From Cylicocyclus nassatus (taxonomy: Eukaryota; Nematoda; Chromadorea; Rhabditida; Strongylidae): a DNA stretch of 64,000 bases. The stretch is taken from NCBI GenBank assembly GCA_958299035.1, contig CATQJL010000112.1, positions 43,838,833 through 43,902,832 on the forward strand, written 5' to 3'. Shown piece after piece: positions 9,979-27,229 of this stretch. Each line of letters opens with the position of its first letter. Within the stretch, counting starts at the first letter, position 1. Both the position numbers and the translations under genes were made by a program. A model generated the notes under the pieces. It was not told the DNA's origin. It made no database searches and saw only the letters and a list, made by a program, of their open reading frames with translations.

Positions 9979-12900
9979 ATCACCTGTATCACCTGTATCC
10001 CCGTTGATCATCGTGTTGCACGAGCGGGTACCAGTGATGCCTCCATTCGTCCCTGTCTCGGGCGATTGTTGACCAATGTTTACGTATCGCACCAGGAACA
10101 CGTGGAACGCTCTGAAGGACTTCATTAAAGGACTTCGTGAACATATCTGACCATCGCGTCGGCGGTCTTCCTCGTTCGCGTTTGACGTCCAGTGGTATCC
10201 AACCTGTTACAGCTCTCGTCCACCGGTTGTCGTCGAAACGCATTACGTGCCCGGCCCATCTTATCTTGTTCTGCTTGGCGTACGCGGCAGCGTCCCTGAT
10301 CTTCGATCGTTGACGTAGGGTAGAACTTCGTAATCCTTGCCTCACTTGCGTGAGTCGATTCACTCCTAGCATCACTCTCTCAACAGCTCGTTCGATGACG
10401 CTAACCGCGTGCTCATCCTGCTTTCTCATTGTCTATGTTTCTGAAGCGTACGTCAAAGCAGGAAGAACCGTCGAGTTGAAAAGGTGGGCGCGGAGCCGGA
10501 TGTATTTGGTCTTCTTCACTACGTCCTCAATTGTCTTATATGCTCCCCATGCTGCACGTTTCCTCCTGCTCAGTTCCGCAGCTAGATCGTTCATCATATT
10601 GAGTTCACGACCTAGGTAGGTGTAGCTTGAGCATTCGGTGATGTTCGTCCCGTTGAGCATGAAAGGAGCATCAGGCACTCTTCCGTTCCTCATGAACATC
10701 GTCTTCGTCAGATTCAGCCGTAGACCGATCTTTCCACACATTTCGTCAAACTGGGCCAGCAATTGTTCCGCCTGCGTGATGCTTGGTGTTATCAATACGA
10801 TGTCATCAGCAAAGCGAAGGTGGTGTAGCTGCCGGCCGTCGACTTTCACTCCCATGTTGTCCCATTCCAACTTACGCATGACGTTCTCCAGGGCGGCACT
10901 GAATAGTTTCGGTGATATAATATCGCCTTGTCGCACGCCTCTCTTCACGTCAATGATGATGTCCTTGTAGAATGGTGTTATGGTGGTTGTGAAGTCGTTA
11001 TACAGCTCACGAATTATCTTGATGTAATGAGTCGGAATACCTTGATTGCTCAAGGCATCGATGACGGCTTCAGTCTCAACCGAGTCAAAGGCCTTCTTCA
11101 AGTCGATGAAGGTGAGACAGAGCGGCATCTTATACTCTCGTGACACTTCAATGAGCCTTGACACCGTGTGTATGTGGTCGATCGTGCTGAATCCTCTTCG
11201 AAACCCAGCTTGCTCGCATGGTTGTCCTTCGTCCAACTCTCTTCCAATCCTGTTGAGAATGACTCGCGTAAAGAGTTTGTAGACTACAGACAACAAGCAG
11301 ATAGGGCGATAATTGCCGATGTCGCAGGGATCTCCCTTCTTGTACAGCAACACGGTTTTGCTCGTCTTCCATTGCCTTGGAACCTGCCTTCCGTCAGGTA
11401 CCGCGTGAAGAGCCTTGCCAAAGTCTTGATGAGAACTGGCGAAAGATTCTTCAGATGTTCTGGCTTAATCCTGTCGGGACCGGGTGCTGTACGGTTTTTC
11501 ATCGACATGATAGCATGACGAATCTCGGAAGGAAGAACAGACGGTGCGACATACTCGTTCTCCTCGAGATGGCATGGTGGAAGGTGGGCGTGGCTCGCAA
11601 AAAGATCCGAGTAGAAGTCGTGGATGACCTCTCCATTGATCTTCGGGAAGCAGTTATGGTTCCGTCAGGACGACGAAGTGCGGTCATCTTTGTCTTGAAG
11701 TTGACGAAGCTTCGGCGGGCGTTGCGTATACTTCTTCCAGCCTCCGCGGCGCCAACCATCACTGCTACTCTTCTCTCCTTAAGGTCTTCTTTTATCGCTT
11801 CTCTGCATCGCTTCGCAAGCTCGGACGTCAGTCGGTAGTTGCCTGTGGCTCGTGCGCGTCCACGTTGGCGTATCAGCTCCAAAGTCCCCGTGGTGAGACG
11901 CCTTCTCGTACTTCTTAGACTCTGAGCTTCCTTGGCACAACCGTGGAGATGTTGTACGAACCGTTCGTATTCTTCGTCGATGTTGTCCATCATGGTATCT
12001 CGCCATGAGCCGGATATCGAAGAAAACAGATCCCAGTTGGTGGTATTCATGGGACGATGTTTCCTGAACTTGACGGCTCTCTCTCCATTCCGCGGAAAGT
12101 AGAATTTGGCGCGCAGGAGACGATGGTCTGATCCCGTGTAGAACTTCGGAACAACAGCGACGTCCGTCAGGCAGTACCTTCTGTTGACGATGATGTGGTC
12201 AATCTCGTTATGGTACTCTCCACCGGGCGATTCCCAGGTCCAGCGTAGGGAAGAGGGCTTTTGGAACTGTAAGTTTCCATGGATAGTCCTCGTCGTCATG
12301 ATAAACTCGGACAGTCTCTCCCCTTGTTCGTTCCACTGCAAACCATGGGTTCCGATGTGAAATTCCTCAGTCGACCTTCTAGTTCCGATCTTCGCGTTGA
12401 AATCACCGACGATGATCTTGTAGAAGGTATGATCTTCTCTATAGAACTTCTCCAAGTCCATATAAAATTCCTCGAGTTCGTCCTCGTCGTAGCTGGATGT
12501 TGGGGCGTACGCAATGAAGACGGTCAAGGCAGGGATTGATCCACATCTTGATATTCGCAAACGCCCGATTCGAGTTGTAAGTTGTTCGAACGAATCGATG
12601 TTCATGGCCAAACTCGTGTTGACAAGGACTCCCACTCCACCTACTCCTCGACTGTCGCATGTTCCTAAAAACAGTTCTTCTCCAGTCTCAAATGTGGCGT
12701 TCAGCGGGTGGTGCCTCCTTGTCTCGGTCAGTCCGATGACGTCGTACTTAATCTTCCTTGCTTGCATCATGAGATCTTCGATAGATGCGTCCGATGCCAG
12801 CGTCCTCGCGTTGTAAGTACAGATCGTCATCATAGTCCGTCTCGTTTTCGGCAGCCTAGATCGCCTTTCAAACCTTGTCCCCACTGGCGCTGCCTTACCA

Positions 12901-13239
12901 GTGGCTCTTCCAAGATCAAAGGAGCTTTCCATATTATCACTGTGTCGAACAAGAATTTACTCGCAGGGATAGCTTGTTGGGCTCAAAACCCCCGCGAGGG
13001 ACGATCGGAGCTTATTTGTTGGAGGCGACTCCGAACTCGCCTCCCCACACACCTACCCGGGAAATTAAGGCGCAAGCTTTTAGTGGAGGCAGGGAGTCCG
13101 TCCCCCGGCTCCGCTTGCTTATCAGAGCAGGCGCGGGGTCGCTTTTGGTCGGCGATTATCCCCCTATCCGCCACCTGGGGACGCCCCACGTAGCCTCGCG
13201 ACTAACCGGCTGTGATCCCTCTGTGAGGGAGATCCGTGG
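9979..13239 (-). mobile_element. Full-length RTE-clade non-LTR retrotransposon
   Basis: The copy is 3261 bp long and flanked by a perfect 10-bp duplication, TTCTCTCGGT on the plus strand (9969-9978 and 13240-13249), so both ends appear intact. Its 3' end is a short tandem tail of two GATACAGGT-like units (about 9979-10001), a style typical of RTE elements. It encodes an apurinic-type endonuclease followed by a reverse transcriptase and an RTE-type C-terminal region. The coding sequence is broken (see the pseudogene entry). It inserted into the inverted-repeat element at 9518-13562. A 5' segment (12940-13239) is GC-rich and has a 68-codon open frame of unknown meaning. Confidence 0.9.
9989..12932 (-). 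pseudogene. Broken RTE endonuclease/reverse transcriptase gene
   Basis: From 12932 the frame encodes an AP-type endonuclease with expected blocks: CTYNARTL, GLTETRR, VGDFNAKIG and the SDHRLLRA histidine motif. Reading frame is lost near 11645 and again near 11390. It then resumes with the reverse transcriptase: YRPICLLSVVYKLF, FIDLKKAFDSV, RGVRQGDIISP and the catalytic FADD block at about 10805. At 10433-10435 a TAG stop replaces the tryptophan usual after YASET. The same frame then continues to 9989 through the RTE C-terminal signature IRWAGHVMRFDDNRWT and RGRPPTRWSD. Two frameshifts and one nonsense change make this copy inactive, although its intact ends and target duplication imply a fairly recent insertion. 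Calling it non-coding for the cell is secure. Confidence 0.9.
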
Positions 13240-13562
13240 TTCTCTCGGTAAGTTTTGAAATGTTGCTTCATTGAACACTTCATGTCAGGAATTCTCCATG
13301 TGCATCGTTTTTCCAACCTTTCCTGAAAAAGAGTAAAGCAACGAGCTTAGTAGTACGAAACATCGCTAAGCAACAAAAAACTCTTCAATTTTGACTACAG
13401 TCATATTAAAACAAGGAAAATCACGATGCAACGCCAAAAAACACAAAAGAAAACTGCATTAGCTTGAAATGCATTTGACGGTGCCGCGCTCTGCCGCAAC
13501 CGTCGTGCTCTAGTTCAAATTCGAATTAGTCCACTAAGTGTCTAGTGGGGGGAGGACGACTA

Positions 13563-16229
13563 TATACGGCGTAATATGAGAGGAACACATAAGAAGATTA
13601 AATAGGAGGTAAATAATATTGAGGTTAATATAAAGGTTACATGGATATGAGGAACAGATAAAGAATACAAAACAGTGGTAAAGGAAAATGAGGAAAGGGC
13701 GATTAAATGAGGTGCGGGGGTGCCAGCCGAAGCTGGCGGCGGAAGTGCATGAGAACCCCTGGAGGCGGGGTTACTCTCCTTTTATACTCGCATTAACGGC
13801 GGGCTGTGCGGGCGCAACCAATAGCGCAGTGGTGGTAATTTGCGCTTTTCCTACATCTCCCCTGACTTCCGGAAGTTATACGAAGTCCCCTTTAACCTAC
13901 CTACTTAGGAGAAGATGAAAACAAGAAAGATTTACTAGTCTGAAAGAAAAAAAAGTGAAGTAAGAGTGAAAATCCAAATTGGAGCTGAAAAACTACGCAT
14001 GCACAAGACTTTGGCATTAGAGCGCGATATTTGACAAAGAGAGACGAAACGAAGGCAAAAAACAAAAAAGGCGATGATATGAAAATGTCTTCGTGCTCAG
14101 GGATAGATTTTTGACCGAGAAATCCGTCCATGGTAGAAAAATCCAACTTGTGTGAAGTGACAGAAATACTGCTTCAACGATCTCAGATCGTCTGGTAGCC
14201 GTCTGAAGACGGACTAATTTTGGAAAAGGTGATACATAAGTTTTCAAATCTTTTTGCACAGTTCTTTTGCAAATAATTTTCTATGCATACAGTTCAGTTT
14301 TGGTGTCATATGATTCTGTGTGCGTTGTAAACAAGCAATTCGTTTATTTAAGCCTTGCTTTCAAATCGCGCGCACTTTTCGCCATACACGATAGAGCATG
14401 TCAATCGTGTGATAACCTGTCCGAAACTTCCGCTCGACTAAATGGCGCTTAATCTTGGTGCTTGGCCTCGAATCGTCAAAAACGATATCTCCTTTGCTTT
14501 TTGCTTCAAAAACGAAGTCCAGCCTGTTTCCAGACGATCTGTGCCGAGCCCTAGCCAATACTTGTCAGCAACGCGATTTTTCAATCGCAGTCGGTTTGCG
14601 ACCAGACTATATAATTTGCTGCTCAGAGTCTCCTTTTTGGAGTGTGAAAGGGGCTGACCGTCGGATACTATCCAGCTCTTATGGATGCATCTATTGCACA
14701 AATAGTGATAATTTAGAGTGATCACAAAAGAGCTGAACAAGGTGCTGCAAATTATGATGAACCCCATTCTTGCCAATTTCTGAAATTTGGTTGTGCCGAC
14801 TGCAAATCTTACAAGTGTTGACGGTTGTGCTAGGTATTTACAACTTCGTGTCTCCTGGCTACTGCACTCTAAAAGTCCTACACTTCATGTCGCCGGTCAT
14901 TTGGATGAACTAGAACACAAACAGGTGCAGTGCTTACCGTGGGAGCATGATAGAAAGACAAACAACTCCTGATGGCGATCGCGGTTCCTCCTCATTGTGT
15001 AATTAATTATGACGGCGGTTCTAATAGTTTAATTCAACTCGGCACGGTCATCTCTGCCATAAAACTCGCATGTCTAGAACCTAGGACGTGGTGAGGTTTT
15101 CAGCATCTTGGCTAGGTTTCCCGCGTTTAGAATGATGCTGGCCTTTTACTGGAACAGTAAGTATGACCTACATTGATGTGCTAAGTGTGCTTTTGATGCA
15201 CACGAACTGTGCGTAGATCCCATCCTGCTGACACCGAGTCCCAAACGTTCATATTTTCTCATATTTTTTACGAGCTATGTCTGCTAGAAGAAATGAGAAT
15301 GCCGTAGTGTATACGTGTATACCCCATATCCATTTCTTTTCAAAAACTCACTCTTAAGCAACCCATTTGAGCTTTGGTCGAAAAAACGTACAGCAGAAGT
15401 GATTTGTTCTTCCTCTCTTTGATGACTCAAACTTCTCGCCAATTTTATTCCGCTAACGCTTTCTGGTTTTATGTATTCCCAAGATTTTTGTATACAAAAA
15501 ATCTGTAACCCTCCCTTTGCGCTGACTCAAATGGTGCTATGCTGACAAAAAATTGTTGATACATCTTATCATACAACATTCACTTCCTGTACAGACCGAA
15601 AAACAATCAAAAGATTGTAAAAACCGAGTGCCGCTTGATAACAATGTCGAAAGTAACAACACACGAACCGAAACAAGAACCAGGAACAGTGGTGACCTCA
15701 GTGTGAGGATGAAGATCGTTTTTTGCAAATAGTTTAAAGTGCAAGAAATATGTATAGCATCAGAGTACAAACAATATGTGAGGCATGAACAACGAGCGAA
15801 ATCAGTGTGTTTGCGATGAGATGTTTAGTGATATTATCTGTAACCTGACAAAACCGTGCAATTTTGCTGCTGAACCTCACTCTGAACAGATGGGCAAAAA
15901 AGTTCTGCGCGGCTTCATCACAGTATACAGATTTATTCACTGGTGCAAACATAAAAAAGTCTGCACAAAATTATTCAAATATTGTCCGGACATCACTTTT
16001 CTTTTCTGCGTTAATCGCCCGCTACTTTCTCAGGAATAACAAACAAAAAATCGGGCTATATATAACATTTGTTTTCAAAGTTCTCTTCTACTACCAAGGT
16101 CAGATCTGATCCACTTCAGGCAAAAGTTTCAACAACAATGGAGGAGCTCCAAACAACCGTATAAGTCACATGCCAACCACAGCTTGAGTTCATCGAATAC
16201 TTTGTGAAATCAGTAAAATCTCCAGAAAA
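13563..16229. other. Intergenic stretch without a supported gene
   Basis: A purine-rich run (13575-13700) leads into a GC-rich patch of about 200 bp (13700-13890) of unknown nature. At 14361-14776 both strands have open frames of 60-110 codons. The minus-strand version follows a plausible TTTCAG acceptor and contains a hydrophobic segment, but it changes frame near 14540 and matches no family I know. A possible SPT16 polyadenylation signal (AATAAA, minus strand) is at 15932-15937. The rest shows nothing convincing. Confidence 0.45.
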
Positions 16230-22162
<5,933 letters not shown>

Positions 22163-22504
22163 ACCTAGGCAAAAATCGGATCTTGAATACAAGCTGTAAA
22201 CATTGAACAAGCTAGATATAGCGTAGGATAAACCCTGTATGCTTTGAACTGCTTGGGAAAAATTCTTTATGCAAAGCAACAGAACACCACCGCTCCAGCA
22301 TCATAAAGACGTAAAGCCCATCTATACAATAATTACGGGAGAGACTAGACCATATATCAACTTAGACACAATCGAGGTACGAGCCATGATTGATTTAAGA
22401 TTAAGACATGGTTAAGACATGACAGAATTGCTACCCTGAGACGATGACAAAAATTTTAGAGTTCGAAAATAATAGGAACTTTCTAATAGGAATGAAATGC
22501 ACAA
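22163..22504 (-). promoter_or_regulatory. Short spacer between the ABHD and SPT16 genes with likely trans-splice acceptor
   Basis: The 342 bp between the ABHD stop and the SPT16 start are on the sense side of both genes. A TTTTTGCCTAG acceptor (AG at 22165-22166) lies two bases before the SPT16 ATG, where a nematode spliced leader would be added. No AATAAA for the upstream gene is seen in the spacer. Together these favour either an operon or a very compact promoter. Confidence 0.5.
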
Positions 22505-24372
22505 TTAAGATGCTGCCTCTTCTGCAGATTGCGCTTCGGAGTGCTCACTCTGACTGAGTTTTTCCTGTTCATTAACGATAGTCTGGACAACTTCATTGAA
22601 AGAAGTTGGAGAATCAGCATAGACGTGATGTCCTGCACCGCGAATAATCTAAAACCAAGGATGACATGCAGGTAGTATGACGCCTAAACCTACCTGTACG
22701 TCTACATATCCGTTTCTTTGAGCTTGTATATCAAATGCTGGTCCAGGATCAATCCAGCTTTTGCTTCCGTATATGAAAGTAACAGGCACAGATGCATCTA
22801 TTCCATTGAACCTGAAAAAGTTGCTGAAGTAGAGTTTTTTAAGATTCGCAGCGGATAGGATTAATGAGGTCGGTGGGCAAACTGCAGTAAATGAATTGAT
22901 AATACAACAATGGACTTGTGCGTTTGTTCGTAACGCTAATGAACCCGAACAATGGTGAACATTATTTTGCAGCATCATTTGTCTCACCTTTTAATCATTG
23001 GACGTTTAGCCCAACCAAATGGTATAGTCATTCCCTTGAAGGCGGTTTCTCCAGTAGGTCGCTGTGCGTTGCAGTGATATAGGTAGTCGTAGATGTCGTC
23101 TGGGTTTTCGCTCTTATATCGAAGACTCAAATCTGGACGGAATTTCTTCACAATGGACGGTCCTGAAATGTTTCCGTTCAAAAGGCAGATTGATAGGGCA
23201 AAACACATACCATATGGTCCAGCAGCACGCATAGTGGCGAGTGGATTGAACTGTGAAAGAACTCCACCAATGAACGTCATCCAAGGATATGGTTTAATCT
23301 AAGTACGGAATGTGTACACAACAGGCCCGAAAACAACAACGCAAACACACCTGCTTTTCAGTAGGTGCTATTCTCTCTGGAAAACCCCATGGATCGACGA
23401 GGACAAGATGCTTGACGCGGTGTGGATGTTCCAAAGCATAAGAAGAAGCCAAATAGGCCCCTAAATTTTTTTTTTCGAAACTAACTAGCGGGTCTAGCAG
23501 TTGACTAACCAAAAGAATGCGCAACCAGGTACATCTTTTCGATGCCCATCGATTTTCTCCAGTCCTCTATAGACTCAACCATCTCTAATTCAGCCAAAGT
23601 GGGATCGTCACTGAATCGAGGTCGTGATGAACGACCAAAACCTTAGAATCAGTTATGATTTTGAAGTACTTCCCAAAAGCAGACTTTGCGAAGCACACGC
23701 GCTTTAAAAGGTTGAAACCCGCTAACCTAGGAGATCGAAAGCATGTACGACGTGATGTTTTGCAAGAGCAGCGATGTTCGCAGACCAAACGGCAACACCA
23801 GCGCCGAATCCGTGCACCAGGACGATTGGGTCGTCCGATTTCTTTTCATCTGTTGGCTCTGTGGTGACGGTATATATTTCACTTCCTTTGAAGCGAACCT
23901 AGAAAAATCATTTGAATTGATTTGCTTGGACCACTGTCAAAAGCTTCGCTACCGGAATAAATCGTGAGATGATTTGTGCACCAAATGTTGCAAATAATCG
24001 TTTCTCTGCTTCGGCCAACTTCACCAACGAAGCTCTAGTCCAGAGAGACCAGCTGCTAGAAAGATGTCTAAATGTTCGATATATGGAAAAAAAGGAACAG
24101 AAACAATTAGGATACGTCATGAGAGGCTCTCGGATACACGGCTTAGTATTTGAAGTTGAAACACAAAAAACAAGGCTATCAGGTCACAAATAGCGTTGAT
24201 AAACTAGAACCCTCAAGTTCAGTCGTATGGAGTCAAAAGGACAGCCAAGCAATGGTAATATTTCGTAATATTTCCATCCAACACGATTTAGAAGACGAAA
24301 AAGATTTCTGAGGATGTTCTCAAAAAACCTCAAAGCTCAAACTCACTTAGCAACGTTAGTACTCGTCTCCAT
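22505..24372 (-). CDS. Alpha/beta hydrolase of the ABHD4/ABHD5 family, 362 aa, nine exons
   Basis: This family comprises lysophospholipases and N-acyl-phospholipid hydrolases (ABHD4) and the lipolysis co-activator CGI-58 (ABHD5). Exons: 24372-24347, 24055-23932, 23898-23727, 23641-23510, 23460-23351, 23298-23211, 23162-22988, 22811-22694, 22648-22505; phases agree and end in TAA. Visible motifs are the oxyanion strip VLVHGFGAG (H79-G82), [11 protein letters not shown] (about 105-115), the nucleophile elbow VAHSFGAY with serine 150, [21 protein letters not shown], the acid segment YGSKSWID (D297) and GAGHHVYAD, which holds the catalytic histidine (322/323) and an HX4D motif. Vertebrate ABHD5 has asparagine at the nucleophile, so the serine here argues for an active, ABHD4-like enzyme, although the elbow begins A-H-S rather than G-H-S. 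Human ABHD4 and ABHD5 have 342 and 349 residues. It lies directly upstream of spt-16 on the same strand. The first exon is only 26 bp. An acidic tail extends past the usual end. Confidence 0.93.
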
Positions 24373-24402
24373 TTCGTGTCTTATGTCATGAGGTAATCTC
24401 CT
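24373..24402 (-). promoter_or_regulatory. ABHD 5' leader with likely trans-splice acceptor
   Basis: A TGTATTTCAG acceptor (AG at 24401-24402) lies 28 bases upstream of the ATG with no intervening start codon. This fits spliced-leader addition in a nematode. It could also be a cis-splice acceptor for an unseen non-coding first exon. Confidence 0.45.
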
Positions 24403-25758
24403 GAAATACAATATAGAGACAAAATTTCAAAACATGTAGGACAGTGCACAAGAATAGCAAATGGGTATTGATTAGAGTGCATTTGAAGTAAACATCCGAA
24501 AATGGCCGGACAATGCGAGCTTTGTAAATACGAAGGTGATATTGTTTTGGTTTACAATCAGAGTGAGCAAGTGATTCTGCATAATCAAAAGTAATGAAAA
24601 TCAGTTGCTCTAGTGAGTTATTTGTGAGGAAACCCAGCAAGCGCCTAAGAAGCTTGGATCAATATGAATCTATTGTCCATTATCCTGATGAACTCCAAGG
24701 AGGCATTTCCAGTAATGAATCAAGCTTTTCCGTTTCTAATACCCTGATGTGAGCTCCTATCGATCGAACTCGTACAAAGTGAAATCTTTCGTGCAATTAC
24801 GACTGCAAATCAAAATCTCTCATGCAATTACGACTGGTCAATCAATTTCCGCATCTGCCCGCAGTTCCCCAAGGGGATGCAGTAGTTGAAATGGGCAAAC
24901 CATCGCGATTTCTCTATTTCGAAAACACAAATGTTGCAATCAATAGGTGGTAACGAAAGTTTGCAAGCAGAACTGATGCTCAGAAACGTTGCTTGACTTT
25001 CCACTTCTATTGAGACACTCTGGCGGATATAACGTGAAATAATAATAGCATATTTGCTAAACACGCTAACAAGGTATGATTTGAAACAAGCATTAGCGCT
25101 GACAACGCTCCGCCACACGGGGATTGCGCGCGAAAACAAGTCGCGTGCGACGCCGCGGTGGAGGTGCAGCTGTTTCGGCGCTATTCCACATGAATTGACC
25201 CAAGAAATGAATCGCGAATTTCGCTGAAACTTTGTCTAAAGAGGTTATTTTGCATGCTGATTACGAATATCATACTTACTCGTACGGTAGCGCCTCTGGT
25301 GGAGTGGCGGTAGGTTACAGTAGAGATCCAAATCACAGGTTTGCCCCAAACTTTGTCTAGTCTAGGGGGGGGGGAGGGTTCAGGGCCAGCACGCGTTATT
25401 TTGGAACATCTTTGGGAACGAAGTCCCAAAGTGACTTCGCGACAACTTGTGAAGTCCCTTTTGACGTAAATGCAGCAGGAAAACCCTTATGCGACCAACA
25501 TGACCATAAAAGAGCGCAAAGAGCGCATTTCGAAGTATCTAAAATAACAAGAAAGGATGCTTTTCCGTTATACGGACCCATTTTTTCAGCTCTCACATAT
25601 GTTCTTTAGTCTAGAAATAAACTTTCATAGATTCTTCGAGGACTGCCTCCTCGCCACGTGTGCAAAAAATTGACACGTTTTGATCCATTTTGACAGGTTT
25701 TTTGTAGAAATCATTTCCGGTTAGGTAAAAAGAATTCGTAGTCACCTCAGGGCTTTTC
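24403..25758. other. Region upstream of the ABHD gene, no gene seen
   Basis: Neither strand shows an exon chain with agreeing phases. The promoter of the ABHD/SPT16 pair probably lies here, but no specific element could be identified. A G-run occurs at 25364-25375. Confidence 0.4.
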
Positions 25759-26240
25759 AGGCTTCGGGCGGAGTTCACGCGATTTGATCGTCGCGATTCA
25801 ATCGCTATAAGGGTCGGGCATACTTCACGCGATTTCAGTCGCGACGCGATTTGGCAATTCGCCAGAACTCTTCAGATGTAACATTAGCAAACTGCACATG
25901 CATGGTGTGTATGACTTGAGTGGGTTGATAAAACGGTGGGTTGATACGCTATCTTCTGTACATTTAAATTGTGCTTACAATGAGTTACGGACAGTTGGAA
26001 TATTGCCAAATCGCGTCTCGACTGAAATCGCGTGAAGTATGCCCGGCCCCATAGACAAGAGTTACGAGTTCATTGCATGCCAGTCTTCTTGCATCTCGGT
26101 TGTGATAGTTTTCCAACACAAATAATCGTGACTAGCTATCACAACCGAAATGCGAAGGTCGGAATGCAATGAACTCGTAACACTTGTCTTGTAGCGATTG
26201 ATTCGCGAAGACCAAATCGCGTAAACTCTGTCCAAGGCCT
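25759..26240. mobile_element. MITE with AGGC(C/T)TCGGGC ends, interrupted copy
   Basis: The left end AGGCTTCGGGCGGAGTTCA and the right end, whose reverse complement is AGGCCTTGGACAGAGTTTA, are imperfect inverted repeats. A second, uninterrupted copy at 53261-53464 shares the ends and interior (CACGCGATTTGATCGTCGCG, GTTACGAGTTCATTGCATGC). No coding capacity. Confidence 0.7.
25810..26050. mobile_element. Second MITE nested in the 25759-26240 element
   Basis: The inverted ends read GGGTCGGGCATACTTCACGC and GGGGCCGGGCATACTTCACG (right end, reverse complement). Comparison with the uninterrupted host copy at 53261 shows the insertion point. ATA is present on both sides (25807-25809, 26051-26053), so the duplication is ATA or TA. 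Its sub-terminal TTCACGCGATTTCAGTCG resembles the host's TTCACGCGATTTGATCGTCG, so the two families may be related. Confidence 0.7.
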
Positions 26241-26473
26241 AACTGTTTTACATAAGAGCAAAACAACCATGGACTAATTTGAGAACATCTCGCTTGCTTC
26301 AGCAGTGGTTCAAAAATGTTTTCTTCAAACCCTTTTCGACATGCGAATTTAGCCAGAAAAGACTATAAATAATAGCTTGAAGTACCTTGCTGCTGCTTAT
26401 TTAGCCTTCTGAATGACGTAATCCTGGCGCATTTCTCTATTTTGAGCAATTTTAATTTGCTCATCGATGATAT

Positions 26474-26640
26474 TAGGTTGTCCCAAAAGTAAACCGTGTT
26501 TCTAAATAAATCGAAATGTTTTTCTTCTCCTAGTGACTTAGGGTATTATTCGATAGAGCGTAGCATGCTCTACAAAATAACCGCAAAAGATGCGCTTATG
26601 TCGTAATCCAGGTTAAGTCTGGAACAAAAATCGAAAAAAA
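26474..26640 (+). mobile_element. Single end of a mariner-like element
   Basis: TTAGGTTGTCCCAAAAGTAA is preceded by TA and matches the style of the mariner-like ends at 1264, 33355 and 59954. No inverted partner was found nearby, so it is a truncated remnant and the 3' limit is a guess. Confidence 0.4.
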
Positions 26641-26764
26641 TTTATTAGATACCTGAAAATTGGATTTTTGCGAAGAATAATCGTATGGAGCTCAAACTTG
26701 GTCATTATAAGTAAGACACATAGTAGTACTCAAATATGCCTTTGATGAATTTGTTCCTAGCTTA

Positions 26765-26961
26765 GGCTCCCGCCAGAGTGCCGAAGCCATGCCAGCACTA
26801 CGCCAGCGCCGAGCTAGCGTTTCCATCAATACACGTGTATTTCGTAGGGGCGGGGTCCTGGCTGAGATAGCCCCGCCCCAACGAAATACACGTGTATCGA
26901 TCGAAACGCTGGCTCGGCGCTGGCGTAGCGCTGGCATGGCTTCGGCACTCTGGCGGGAGCC
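26765..26961. mobile_element. Short palindromic MITE with TTA target duplication
   Basis: About 95 bp per arm mirror each other almost perfectly, starting GGCTCCCGCCAGAGTGCCG. The central spacer carries GGGGCGGGG and its complement. TTA flanks both ends (26762-26764 and 26962-26964), as in PIF/Harbinger insertions. The arms include ATACACGTGTAT, itself a palindrome with a CACGTG E-box core. Confidence 0.8.
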
Positions 26962-27229
26962 TTAGAAAGTGAGAAAAAAGGATAGTCTGAAATTGGCAAA
27001 CTCCGCCCCGGCCCCTCTCATATATGTCGTTGTATACTAGAAGTCTTACTAAGTATAATCTTTGATTATTCCTGTATGCCCTTTTATAATGGAGAATTAC
27101 CAAGTTTTCCATGAAAAACTGTAAAAAGTGGCACTTTGGCATTTTGGGACCATCCTTTTTTCTCAATTTTGAACTCCGAAAAAAAATCAACCAGAAACAT
27201 TTTTGGGTACTACTATGTGTCGACGCCGC

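Larger units (their letters stand above)
9518..13562. mobile_element. TA-flanked inverted-repeat element, split by an RTE insertion
   Basis: The left end TAGTCGTCCTCCCCCCACTA at 9518 is matched by its reverse complement ending at 13562. Similarity continues inward through GTGGAC, AACTAGAGCACG and GCGCGGCACCGTCAAAT. TA dinucleotides flank both ends (9516-9517, 13563-13564). A second copy of the left end starts at 9685, also preceded by TA, which suggests that a related element landed in the left arm. The RTE at 9979-13239 accounts for most of the length; without it the element would be about 0.8 kb. No transposase frame is visible. Confidence 0.75.

Noticed and set aside
14361..14776. Possible exon or reverse-transcriptase fragment
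   Set aside because: Words such as FRTGYHTIDMLYRVW vaguely recall a reverse-transcriptase block, but neighbouring blocks are missing and the frame shifts, so no call was made.
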